NCBI RefSeq assembly: GCF_010550695.1
Contig: NZ_JAAGOB010000018.1
Span: 34,195-98,194 of the forward strand
Direction: 5' to 3'
From: Phytoactinopolyspora alkaliphila
GTDB lineage: Bacteria > Actinomycetota > Actinomycetes > Jiangellales > Jiangellaceae
DNA length: 64,000 nt
The notes under the pieces are model-generated. The model worked only from the letters and a program-made list of their open reading frames with translations, did not search any database and was not told the origin of the DNA. The translations under genes and the position numbers were made by a program. This document shows positions 42,258-50,590 of this stretch, in pieces. The first letter of the stretch is position 1, and each line of letters opens with the position of its first letter.

Positions 42258-44186
42258 TTACCGGCGCATCTCACGGGAGAGCTTTTCCAACGGAAGGTGC
42301 AGCACCTGACCCTGCGCCGGTCCGGCGTTCTCCGTGGCCAGATCAGCTATCTCGTCCTCGCTCAACGCCTGGTTGTAGAGATACAACTCGTCGAGCTGGC
42401 CGGTCAGGGGATTCACGCCATCGGGGCGCTGGCCGGCGTACACGCCGATGCTCGTCGCCCGCGACGTCGATCCGGGGATATTGTCCGCCTCGGCCACCGC
42501 CACACCGTCGACGTACAGGACCACTGCGTCAGCGGACCGAGTCAGCGCCACGTGATGCCAGGCGCCATCCGCCAGGTTTCCCGGAGCGACGAGCGAACGC
42601 GACCCGCTGCCCGTGTCCACCAGGGCGCGCAGCCGATCCGAGCCGGGCTCCACCCGGATCCACCACTGAGGCGCCCCGGAACCCACGCCGTACGCCCACA
42701 TAATCGCCTGCGACGCGGGAGAGTCGGTGCGGAACCACGTGGCCGCGGTGAACGTCCCGCCTGCACCGAGAACCGACTCCGACGGCGGAACGACGAGATA
42801 GTCATCGGCGCCCAGGTCGAGTGCCTGGCCGAATCGACCCTCGGTCAACGCCGCCCGCTGATACACCTCGGCGTCGTTGCCGTGGCCGGAGCCGTCAGGG
42901 GTGACGGTCACCCGCCGCGGCGGTTCCGGCGGCTCCGGCGCGTCCAGCTGGCCAGTCGTGTAACGGGCAAAGGTGATCGTCTCGTAGGGACCGTCCACTC
43001 CGGCTTCGTACAGGATTCCCACCCGATTGTTTCCCAGGCGGACCATGTCCGAGTAGGCCGCGGGCCCATCCCAGATCAATTTTCCGGCGGTCCAGGTCTG
43101 GCCCTCGTCGAAACTGCTTGAAATCCGCATTCCGGCACGTGCCGGACCCTTCGGCGCCGAGAAGAGCAGCCGATCCTTCGGCGCCCCTAGCGCTGTCGAC
43201 GACAGCCGAAGCGTCGCGGCCTGCACTACGGGCGCTGGTAGCTGTGGCTCTTCCTGGTAGGGCTGGTCGAAACTGGCGCCGCCGTCGCTGCTGTGCGTCA
43301 CCGCGCGCGTCGACTCCGACGTCCCATTCTGATCGCGCGTGTTGAAATAGACCCGTCCGTCGTTGAGCTCGACGGCGGTGTTCTCGTTCGGGTTGATCAC
43401 ACCGTCCTCGGGGCGATCCACGCCACCGATCTGCCACGTCTCACCACCGTCGTCGCTGTACAGGGAGTGCGCGCCGTAGTACTTGTTCTCCGCGCCGGTG
43501 TCGGCGGATCCCTCAGGTGGCGCAGCCGAGTGGTTTGCCGGGATGACCAGCCGGCCCGCGTAAGGCTCGTGCCGCAACTGGATGCCGTGCACGGGGCCGG
43601 TGGCGTACCACCGCCAGTCCGGTTCTTTGGTCTGCGCGGTGATCTCCCGCGGATCCGACCAGGTGGCGCCGTGATCGTCGCTGTACTGCACGAAGACGCG
43701 CCGGCTGTCCTCGTCAGAGACGTCACCACGCCGGATGGCGGTCTCCGTTGCCGTGCCGGAGTTATGGGTGGTCAGTAAGATCACCCGACCCGTTTCCCGG
43801 TCGACGACGGGAGCGGGATTGCCGAACACGTTCGGCCCGTTGTCGCCGACGACCTGGAGTTCCCCCCAGCTGTCGCCGCCGTCCGTCGAGCGCTTGAGCA
43901 CGAGGTCGATGTCGCCGGTGTCGCCAGCGCCTGCGACGCGGCCCTCGGCGAAGGCGAGCAGGGTTCCGTCTGCGGCCTGGACGATGGCCGGGATTCGGAA
44001 GGTGTCGTATCCGTCGGTGCCGGCCTCGTAGACCGCCGTGCCGGGCGGCGCGGCCGGATCTTTCGCGCCGGCTGCCGGGACACTCGATCCGGAGACGGCC
44101 ACGATGGCGGCGAGCGCCACGGCGCTCGCCGACGCGAGCACCGAACGCCTCCGGCTTGTTGGGCGTGTGTGTTGCGGGTGGGTCAC
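42258..44186 (-). CDS. Secreted exo-alpha-sialidase with C-terminal LamG/concanavalin-like domain
   Basis: This 642-residue secreted glycoside hydrolase (GH33 type) has a signal sequence at residues 1-45 (SRRRSVLASASAVALAAIVAVSG; twin Arg but no clear Tat motif) and the sialidase FRIP motif at 63-66 with the carboxylate-binding Arg64. Several Asp-box repeats follow (STDGGDSWGE, SDDHGATWSD, SDDGGETWQI, SSDGGASFDQ) on a six-bladed propeller to about residue 440. A LamG/concanavalin-like domain (about 455-630) likely binds glycans. It releases terminal sialic acid outside the cell. GTG 44186 has AAGGAGA seven bases upstream. It follows the mutarotase gene closely and is part of the sialic-acid locus. 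Confidence 0.88.
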   Translation of the reverse strand: MTHPQHTRPTSRRRSVLASASAVALAAIVAVSGSSVPAAGAKDPAAPPGTAVYEAGTDGYDTFRIPAIVQAADGTLLAFAEGRVAGAGDTGDIDLVLKRSTDGGDSWGELQVVGDNGPNVFGNPAPVVDRETGRVILLTTHNSGTATETAIRRGDVSDEDSRRVFVQYSDDHGATWSDPREITAQTKEPDWRWYATGPVHGIQLRHEPYAGRLVIPANHSAAPPEGSADTGAENKYYGAHSLYSDDGGETWQIGGVDRPEDGVINPNENTAVELNDGRVYFNTRDQNGTSESTRAVTHSSDGGASFDQPYQEEPQLPAPVVQAATLRLSSTALGAPKDRLLFSAPKGPARAGMRISSSFDEGQTWTAGKLIWDGPAAYSDMVRLGNNRVGILYEAGVDGPYETITFARYTTGQLDAPEPPEPPRRVTVTPDGSGHGNDAEVYQRAALTEGRFGQALDLGADDYLVVPPSESVLGAGGTFTAATWFRTDSPASQAIMWAYGVGSGAPQWWIRVEPGSDRLRALVDTGSGSRSLVAPGNLADGAWHHVALTRSADAVVLYVDGVAVAEADNIPGSTSRATSIGVYAGQRPDGVNPLTGQLDELYLYNQALSEDEIADLATENAGPAQGQVLHLPLEKLSREMRR

Positions 44187-44203
44187 AACGGTTCTCCTTG
44201 CGT

Positions 44204-45493
44204 TCACGCGGACATCGGTCGACCGTGGGCGAAACTTGCCTTCCATACCTTCGGCGTTCGGATTCCCGGCCCCACCTCCCCGCTCACAATGATCAGGTCG
44301 TCGCCCCAGCTGACGGCGGGCGCGGTCGCGGGCGGGGAACCCGGGAAGTGGCCCAGTATCTGCCAGCTGTCTTTGCGGACGTCGTAGAGCAGGAGCTCCG
44401 TGTTGAACCCGGTGTGATGGTCGAAGAGCCACGTGACGACGTCGTTGTGGGCGTGCCACTCGTCCGACCCGGGCGGCGCGGCCCTACGCAACGCACTGTG
44501 AGCCTCAATCAGGTTCCAGCGGTCGAGATCCTTGTCTCCGCCCACAACGAGCATCTGGTGCTTGCCGACAGGGTGGGCGAGACCGGCGGTGACACACCAC
44601 GGCAGATCGGAGATCCGGTCCCACCGCCGGCGTGCCGGGTGGTAGGCATACGCATCGCGGTGGAATCGCCAGTCACCGGCTTCGTCCTGGCTACGGCCGC
44701 TGAACAGGTAGAACCGGCCGGCTTGTGCGGCGCCGACGGCGACTGCCCGGGCATCACCGGGCCATGACGGCAGCACCGACCAGCCTTCCGCGGGCCGGGC
44801 CAGGTCGAGACTGTAGAAGTCTCCGCCCTGGGCGACATACACGACATCATCGATCACGCCCGCCACCGCGTAGGACATCGGCCGGGGCAGATCCGGAAGG
44901 TCCTCCCGCACCAGCGTCTCGGATGCCGCGTCGAAGCGCAGGACGTACGCGTCGGCGAACAGCTCCAGTGCCGCCTGTGCGTTGCCGTTGGCGCCGCCGC
45001 GGAAACCTTCGCCGCCGAGTACGACGACGCCGTCCTCGGTGCTGACCGTAGCAGCGTAGGCAACGGCGTCGGGCAGCCGGAGCTCGTGGGTCAGCCATTC
45101 CACACCAGAGGCGGTGCGCTTGAGAACGAAGGCTTCGGCCCAATAGACCTTGCCGAGCGTATTGTCGCGGGTGGCGGTGCGTGCAACCTCGGGGAAGTTG
45201 GCTCCTCCCGCAGCGATCAGATAGTCGCCATGTGCGCCCGCGACCATTGCTGCCAGGCCAACCTGCTTCCAGTGCGGCTCGCCGATCGGCAACGTGGAGG
45301 TCCATGCGTCGGTGTTGGACGGGACATCCGGCAGTGCCGTCCACGAGATTCGGGGCACGCGGTTGCCGGGCCGGGCCGACGCCGTGGCCGGTGGCAGGTG
45401 AATAGCGGCACCGGTTAGGGCAGCCGTCGCGGATGCGGCGCCGGCCAGGAGAACCCGGCGTCTGCTCAGGGGATTTGTGCGGGAACGGGTCAT
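44204..45493 (-). CDS. Tat-exported sialic acid mutarotase-like kelch protein (NanM family)
   Basis: This 429-residue exported beta-propeller has a Tat signal (LSRRRVLLAGAASATAALTG) followed by kelch-like blades resembling the cyclically permuted mutarotase family of NanM (LIAAGGANFPEV, VVVLGGEGFRGGANG, MSYAVAGVIDDVVYVAQGG, MLVVGGDKDLDRWN, WHAHNDVVTWLFDHHTGFNTELLLYD). NanM speeds interconversion of the alpha-anomer released by sialidase to the beta-anomer taken up. Adjacency to a sialidase (17-base gap) and an ABC transporter supports that role. It is the first gene of the minus-strand unit and is divergent from the FadR-type regulator gene, with the operator region between them. Confidence 0.82.
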   Translation of the reverse strand: MTRSRTNPLSRRRVLLAGAASATAALTGAAIHLPPATASARPGNRVPRISWTALPDVPSNTDAWTSTLPIGEPHWKQVGLAAMVAGAHGDYLIAAGGANFPEVARTATRDNTLGKVYWAEAFVLKRTASGVEWLTHELRLPDAVAYAATVSTEDGVVVLGGEGFRGGANGNAQAALELFADAYVLRFDAASETLVREDLPDLPRPMSYAVAGVIDDVVYVAQGGDFYSLDLARPAEGWSVLPSWPGDARAVAVGAAQAGRFYLFSGRSQDEAGDWRFHRDAYAYHPARRRWDRISDLPWCVTAGLAHPVGKHQMLVVGGDKDLDRWNLIEAHSALRRAAPPGSDEWHAHNDVVTWLFDHHTGFNTELLLYDVRKDSWQILGHFPGSPPATAPAVSWGDDLIIVSGEVGPGIRTPKVWKASFAHGRPMSA

Positions 45494-45599
45494 CGGTTGA
45501 CTCCCACGTCACGGTGGCGGTCGAGCAGGCCCTCATGCCCTCCCTCGGCACCGATATCGGGCTGATGAACCGACTCCTGGCCACATGTCTGATATCTAA

Positions 45600-45672
45600 C
45601 ATCTCGAGATGCCGGACATTTAACCGGCGAGAAACACACCGCGTCAAGGGGTTGACAGATATCCGATATCTG
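45600..45672. promoter_or_regulatory. Operator/promoter region between the mutarotase and fadR-type genes
   Basis: A 17-base perfect palindrome CAGATATCCGATATCTG (45656-45672) overlaps a consensus -35 TTGACA (45652-45657) reading toward the regulator gene; TGAGAT about 18 bases later is a possible -10. Upstream, CATCTCGAGATG (45600-45611) is a second perfect palindrome, next to CTGATATCTAACATC, which shares GATATC with the first. GntR/FadR regulators bind such palindromes, so autoregulation and control of the divergent sialidase unit are likely. Confidence 0.62.
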
Positions 45673-45727
45673 ATGTGAGATCCAGGTCAAGCGTAACCAC
45701 GCAAGCCCACGAGTGGAGTCACCCACG

Positions 45728-46405
45728 ATGCGCGTCCCTCTGTACCAGCAGGCTCAGCAAGCGCTACGGCAGTACGTCCTCGACCACGGTCTCGAGCCGG
45801 GTGACCCGCTGCCCTCCGAGGGAGAGCTGGCCGAGCAACTCGGCATGAGCCGAGCATCGGTGCGCGAGGCCACCCGAAGCCTGGAGTCCTTCGGCGTCAT
45901 CGAGGCCCGGCACGGCACCGGCCTCTTCGTGGGAAAGTTCACCTTCGGCCCCATCCTCGAGCATCTTCCATACAGCCTCATGCTCGACGGGGCCGCGTTC
46001 GAAGAAGTTCTTGAGGTTCGGCATGCCCTCGAAGAGCACCTCATCGTCAAGATCAGCAAGGTGCTGACCGAACAGGACCTCGCCGACCTTGAGGAGATCG
46101 TCGAGCAGATGCGCGTTCAACAGGTCGACGGCCAGCCACCACCCGAGCTCGACCTCGCCTTCCACCGGCGGCTCTTCTCGCCCTTGGGCAACCACCTGGT
46201 GCTGGACCTCATCGACTTGTTCTGGCAGCTCTACAACCGCATCGGCGAACATCTGCCGGAGAAGAACCCACACGCGGTCGAGATCCACGCCGAAATCGCC
46301 GCCGCGCTGCGCTCCAGAGACCCGCAACGCCTCGTCGAAGCCGTCAATCAGCACTTCGCCGGCATCGAGCATTCGGTCGAGGCCATTCACATCGATGACG
46401 ACTAG
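45728..46405 (+). CDS. GntR family regulator, FadR subfamily
   Basis: This 225-residue regulator has a winged helix at about residues 5-72 (LYQQAQQALRQYVLDHGLEPGDPLPSEGELAEQLGMSRASVREATRSLESFGVIEARHGTGLFV) and an FCD-type all-helical effector domain (VLEVRHALEEHLIVKI, LDLAFHRRLF, HAEIAAALRSRDP, VNQHF). His residues in the effector domain may bind a metal. It separates the secreted sialidase-mutarotase unit from the ABC transporter genes and most likely senses sialic acid or a derivative, as NanR does in E. coli; this is inference from context. ATG 45728 is used; GTG 45713 is possible but the DNA-binding domain starts right after 45728. Confidence 0.87.
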   Translation: MRVPLYQQAQQALRQYVLDHGLEPGDPLPSEGELAEQLGMSRASVREATRSLESFGVIEARHGTGLFVGKFTFGPILEHLPYSLMLDGAAFEEVLEVRHALEEHLIVKISKVLTEQDLADLEEIVEQMRVQQVDGQPPPELDLAFHRRLFSPLGNHLVLDLIDLFWQLYNRIGEHLPEKNPHAVEIHAEIAAALRSRDPQRLVEAVNQHFAGIEHSVEAIHIDDD

Positions 46406-46563
46406 TACAGGGCGCTAGGCATCTCCCGATGGCATCCGCTGCCACCCACCCAGTCTTGTCCCGGCCGCCCGCCTCGGGCACGCCGACACAGCAGCGGACA
46501 GTCCCGCGGCTTGCCCGCCGACCCTCTCCGTCGGCCCCTAACACAAAGGAGTGTGTGTCAACC

Positions 46564-47898
46564 ATGAATTCGTCCCGACTGATCACCCGCCGTGCCTGGT
46601 TCGCCTTTCCCGCCGCAGCCGCGTTGGCGCTCGCCGCCTGTGGCTCCGACGACGGTGACCCCGATAGCGCCAGCGGTGGCAACGCCAACATCGAAGACGC
46701 CGACGCTGAGCTGCAGTTCATCTGGCCCGGTACGTCCGACCCCGAGATGCGGGTGGCCGAAGACTTCCAGGCCGATCTCAACGAGGACAACCCCAACCTG
46801 AAACTGGAGTACAACTTCATGTCCTGGGGGGACATGCAAGACCAGCTGGCCATCCGTATCCAAGCCGGCAATCCTCCTGACCTTACGATGACCCAGGATG
46901 TCCTCGACCTGGTCCGGATGCAGGGACTCGAGCCGCTCCGCGATCGCCTCGAGGGCAGTGACCTCGAGGCCTCCGAGTTCCGGCCCGGCACCCTCGAGTA
47001 CTCCACCGTGGACGGCGAGCTCTACGCGGTGCCGTATCTGGCACAGGCATTCACCCTCGTGGTCAACGAGGAACTCCTCGCCGAAGCCGGAATGGCCGTG
47101 GAGGATCTGAAGACGTGGGCCGACATGGAGGCCGCCGCGGAGGCGATGACCACCGAGGACACGTACGGTTTCGCCTACCCGATGGGCAATCCGCGATTCG
47201 CGTTCCGGGTGCCGATGACAGCCGCGTACAGCAACGACCTGCTCATGAATGACACCAGCCCGGAGGCCGAGCAGCAGTGGCGGGAGCTACTCGACCACTT
47301 CGAGGCGATGCGTCCGTACCGGCCGGCCGCGGATGTCACCTGGGACTACGCGGACATGTTCCGCGCCTACGCCAACGGCGAGGTCGGCATGATCGCCGCC
47401 GGAACGTTCTTCACCCCAAACGTGTATGAGCTCAACCCGCAGATCATCGACGTGTCGCGGCAGATCGCCTACCCGGCCGGACCGTCGGCCGAGCAGAGTA
47501 AGGCTCCGGTGATGAACGTCGGCTATGGCATCTTCGCCGGTGGACAGAACCCGGATCTGTCGTGGAACGTGCTCGAACGGCTGGTGGACGACGAGTGGGT
47601 GGCCCGGCAGGCCTCCGTCGTGCACGTGCCCGCCCGCACTACGGTCGGTGTCGACGCCATCGTCGAACACCTGCCCGACATCTACCCCGAGGCGATCGAC
47701 GGCCAGACCCGGCAGATCGAGGACATGATGGCGCTGATCGACGAAGGCGGCGTCGCCTACGAGCCGATTCCCGGACAGCCCGAGATGGAGCCCGAGGTAC
47801 AGGAGATCATGCGGACGTTCAACGACGGCAGCATCGACGCCGACGAAGCGTACGCACTGCTCATGGAACGCATCGGCGAGGTCAAGGACCGGCAGTGA
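46564..47898 (+). CDS. Extracellular sugar-binding lipoprotein of ABC transporter
   Basis: This 444-residue lipoprotein has signal and lipobox LAAC with Cys26, followed by an acidic Asp/Ser-rich linker and a solute-binding protein family 1 fold (LQFIWPGTSDPEMRVAEDFQ, NPNLKLEYNFMSWGDMQDQL, VPYLAQAFTLVVNEELLAEAG, ANGEVGMIAAG). It is expected at the outer face of the membrane, binding a sugar delivered by the sialidase/mutarotase; the ligand is not proven. Its GTGA overlap with the permease gene shows co-translation. AAGGAG lies 13 bases before ATG 46564, slightly long, so GTG 46555 is possible. Confidence 0.87.
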   Translation: MNSSRLITRRAWFAFPAAAALALAACGSDDGDPDSASGGNANIEDADAELQFIWPGTSDPEMRVAEDFQADLNEDNPNLKLEYNFMSWGDMQDQLAIRIQAGNPPDLTMTQDVLDLVRMQGLEPLRDRLEGSDLEASEFRPGTLEYSTVDGELYAVPYLAQAFTLVVNEELLAEAGMAVEDLKTWADMEAAAEAMTTEDTYGFAYPMGNPRFAFRVPMTAAYSNDLLMNDTSPEAEQQWRELLDHFEAMRPYRPAADVTWDYADMFRAYANGEVGMIAAGTFFTPNVYELNPQIIDVSRQIAYPAGPSAEQSKAPVMNVGYGIFAGGQNPDLSWNVLERLVDDEWVARQASVVHVPARTTVGVDAIVEHLPDIYPEAIDGQTRQIEDMMALIDEGGVAYEPIPGQPEMEPEVQEIMRTFNDGSIDADEAYALLMERIGEVKDRQ

Positions 47899-48866
47899 AC
47901 CAGACCGGTACGCGGCGCCGGACCGCGGATCCCCGCCCGACGCGGCAGACGGGCGCCACACCCGCCGGCCGCCCGGGCCGTGGGCGCCGATGGCTGCAAA
48001 AGCACGGCTTCTGGGTCCTGCTGATGTCACCTGTCCTGCTCTACCTGCTGGTCGCCCAGTTTTACCCACTGGTGGAGACAGTCAGGCTCAGCGTCTTCGA
48101 CCACCGCCCCACCAGTCCCGAGCCGCAGTCCTTCACCGGATTGGACAACTACCGAGAGCTGTTCACCGAGGACCGGAACTTCTGGCGGGTCGTCCGCAAC
48201 AGCTTCCTGTGGGTCCTGGGCTCCACCGGCCTGCAGCTGATTGTCGGCACCACCATCGCCCTGGTCCTCAATCAGAGACTACGCCTCCGCGGGCTGTGGC
48301 GTGGCCTGATGCTGATCCCGTGGGTGATGCCGGTCATCGTCGTCGCCATCATCTGGCGTTGGATCTTCGACGGCCAGCATGGATTGGCGAACCACTATCT
48401 GACCCAGATCGGCCTCCTGGACGAGCCGATCGTGTGGCTCGGGTCGGAGATCTGGGTGTGGCCGGTACTGCTTCTCACGGCCACCTGGATGGGCTCGCCG
48501 TTCATCGCCTTGATGGTGCTCGCCGCGCTCCAGGGCATCTCGCGGGACGTCCTGGAAGCGGCCGCCGTCGACGGCACCACTGCCCGGCAACGCCTGTTCC
48601 ACGTCATCCTGCCCATGATCAGGCCGACGCTCTTCGTCGCCGGAATGATCGCCGTGGTGCTGACCTGGTTCAAGTTCGAGGTGATCTGGGCGCTGACCAA
48701 TGGCGGGCCTGGCTTCGCCACCAGCATTCTGCCCACCTACGTGTACACCCAGGCGTTCCAGCGCTTCGACTTCGGCATGGCCGGCGCCGTGGCAGCCACG
48801 GCCATGGCTATCGTCCTCGTCGTCGCCGGGATACTGGCCAAACTGTTCGGCCCTCGCAAGGACTAA
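47895..48866 (+). CDS. Sugar ABC transporter permease, MalF/UgpA type
   Basis: This 323-residue permease has a basic N-terminal extension of about 37 residues, then six membrane helices, with the ABC-coupling EAA loop in DVLEAAAVDGTTARQRLFHVILPMI. It pairs with the downstream permease and the binding protein. No ATPase gene is present in the cluster, so a shared ATPase such as MsiK, encoded elsewhere, probably drives it, as in Streptomyces sugar importers. GTG 47895 overlaps the upstream stop. Confidence 0.9.
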   Translation: MNQTGTRRRTADPRPTRQTGATPAGRPGRGRRWLQKHGFWVLLMSPVLLYLLVAQFYPLVETVRLSVFDHRPTSPEPQSFTGLDNYRELFTEDRNFWRVVRNSFLWVLGSTGLQLIVGTTIALVLNQRLRLRGLWRGLMLIPWVMPVIVVAIIWRWIFDGQHGLANHYLTQIGLLDEPIVWLGSEIWVWPVLLLTATWMGSPFIALMVLAALQGISRDVLEAAAVDGTTARQRLFHVILPMIRPTLFVAGMIAVVLTWFKFEVIWALTNGGPGFATSILPTYVYTQAFQRFDFGMAGAVAATAMAIVLVVAGILAKLFGPRKD

Positions 48867-48925
48867 GCAGGTTCGCCGCGCCGGTAAATCCCGGCGTCGC
48901 GCTACCGCAGCAGGAGGCATCCACC

Positions 48926-49768
48926 GTGTTCAGAGACTCGGCAGTCCGCGTGATCGGACGCTACGGCTCGCTCGTCGTCGTCATGGGCTTCATTTTGCTC
49001 CCGGGACTGTGGCTGCTCGTCTCGTCGCTGAAGACCAATCAGACCATCTTCTCGTCCACCCCCAGCTGGCTGGTCGAGGAAGGCACGCTCGACCACTACG
49101 CCTGGGCGCTCGGGGGTCGAGGGCTGGACATGACGCGGTTGATGGGAAACACGCTGATCGTGTGCGTCCTCACCGCCGCGATCACTGCCTTCTTCGCCTG
49201 TCTCGCCGGATACGGCCTGGCGAGATACCAGGGCAAGGGCGCGCGGGTGGCGATCATCGGACTACTGATCGCGCAGATGGTCCAAGGCCCCATGATCATG
49301 CTGCCGTGGTACCAGATCGCGATGAATCTACAGCTTCTGGATACGCGCACGATACTGGTGCTCATTTACCAGACGATGACGCTGCCCGCTGCGGTGTGGT
49401 TGATGAGCGGCTTTTTCAAGAACGTGCCCACCGAGCTGGAGGACGCCGCGCAGATGGACGGCGCCGGGAGGCTGCGCACGCTGACCAGTGTCATACTTCC
49501 TCTCACGAAGCCCGGCCTGGTGGCCGTTGGCCTCTACGCCTTCATCCTTGCCTGGAACGATTACCAGTACGCCCTGATCATGACGAACTCCTCCAGCACT
49601 CGCACCGTCCAGATCGGTATCGCGCAAGTCATGGAAAGCATGGGCGCGCAGAACTGGGGCGGCATCCTGGCCGCCGGTGTGCTCGCGGTGGTGCCGGTGG
49701 TTGTGCTCTTCGCGCTCGCCCAGCGCTACCTCATTCAGGGCCTGACCGCGGGCGCCGTGAAGAATTGA
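48926..49768 (+). CDS. Sugar ABC transporter permease, MalG/UgpE type
   Basis: This 280-residue permease has six membrane helices, the EAA loop in ELEDAAQMDGAGRLRTLTSVILPLTKPG, and the usual MalG-like C-terminus (RYLIQGLTAGAVKN). GTG 48926 follows AGGAGG eight bases upstream. It is the last gene of the transporter unit; the family 2 motif cluster (49786-50002) begins 18 bases after the stop and may end transcription. Confidence 0.9.
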   Translation: MFRDSAVRVIGRYGSLVVVMGFILLPGLWLLVSSLKTNQTIFSSTPSWLVEEGTLDHYAWALGGRGLDMTRLMGNTLIVCVLTAAITAFFACLAGYGLARYQGKGARVAIIGLLIAQMVQGPMIMLPWYQIAMNLQLLDTRTILVLIYQTMTLPAAVWLMSGFFKNVPTELEDAAQMDGAGRLRTLTSVILPLTKPGLVAVGLYAFILAWNDYQYALIMTNSSSTRTVQIGIAQVMESMGAQNWGGILAAGVLAVVPVVVLFALAQRYLIQGLTAGAVKN

Positions 49769-49785
49769 CCCCGTGCGCCCCGGTG

Positions 49786-50002
49786 TCACCTGATCGTCGA
49801 TGTGTCACCTGATCGTCCCGGTGGCAACGATCAGATGACACGTCCGCGCTCAGGCGCCGTCATACGTCGTCCGATCAGATCTCACGATACGGACGAGCGG
49901 CGATCAGATGACCTAACCGCGCCACGCGGCCCCATCAGGTCATCTGATCGTCAAGGCCCGAGCACCACAGGGGAATCGGACGACATATCGACGATCAGGT
50001 GA
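49786..50002. repeat. Family 2 motif cluster, locus 3 (largest)
   Basis: Seven sites occur within 217 bases between convergent genes: TCACCTGATCGT at 49786 and again at 49805, ACGATCAGATGA at 49827, CGATCAGAT at 49872, CGATCAGATGA at 49901, CATCTGATCGTC at 49941 and ACGATCAGGTGA at 49991. The sites at 49803-49816 and 49827-49840 form a 14-base stem with one mismatch and a 10-base loop. The cluster fills almost the whole gap between the ABC permease and pspAB-like genes. Confidence 0.8.
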
Positions 50003-50010
50003 CCCAACGG

Positions 50011-50577
50011 CTAGACGCCGGGAGCGCCCCAGACGGGGAACCAGCGGCTGACATCCGACTCGATTGGCAGGTCGCCGCTGACGAGTGCCCGCACCTGGAG
50101 TTCCAGCGCGTTGTCCCTGCGCTGAGCAGCGCCATCCACCGGTGCGAACGGATAGAAGGTGCCCCGCTTGTAGAGGTAGACCAGGGCCAAGCCGCGATTG
50201 TCGTCGGAGCGCAGGCCGATGGTGGTACACAGCAGAGAGGGCCCGAACCCGGAGGCCTCGAGGGTCGAGTTGACCGCATGCAGGTCCGTGCACAGGGCGG
50301 ACATATCTTCCGGCGGACGTTTGACCACGAGCCAGGTGTAGCCGTAGTCGTCCCGGATCTCTTCCGGTTCCGAGCCGCCGAGTAGAGCGGTGATCTCTTT
50401 CTTCAACCGGGCGAACGGCCCGCCTTCGGCCTGCCGGAAACACACCGCCCCCACGCCCGTGGGGTGCATCTGCGCCGACGTCTCGAGCGTCAGTGCAGCG
50501 GTAGGCAGAGCGAACAGGGCATCGAGATTCGGCTCGGCCGGCTTGGACCGGCCGAAGATGGTGTCCCAGAAACCCAT
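50011..50577 (-). CDS. PspA-associated protein PspAB
   Basis: This 188-residue cytoplasmic protein starts MGFWDTIFGRSKPAEPNLDALF, matching the actinobacterial PspAB family found after htpX in pspA operons. It contains VGAVCFRQAEGGPFARLKKEI, DDYGYTWLVVKRPPED and YLYKRGTFYPFAP. Its biochemical role is unknown, but it is consistently part of the membrane-stress module with PspA. It follows htpX by 13 bases. ATG 50577 is the family start; the frame extends upstream without similarity. Confidence 0.84.
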   Translation of the reverse strand: MGFWDTIFGRSKPAEPNLDALFALPTAALTLETSAQMHPTGVGAVCFRQAEGGPFARLKKEITALLGGSEPEEIRDDYGYTWLVVKRPPEDMSALCTDLHAVNSTLEASGFGPSLLCTTIGLRSDDNRGLALVYLYKRGTFYPFAPVDGAAQRRDNALELQVRALVSGDLPIESDVSRWFPVWGAPGV

Positions 50578-50590
50578 GATGCGAACGAAC

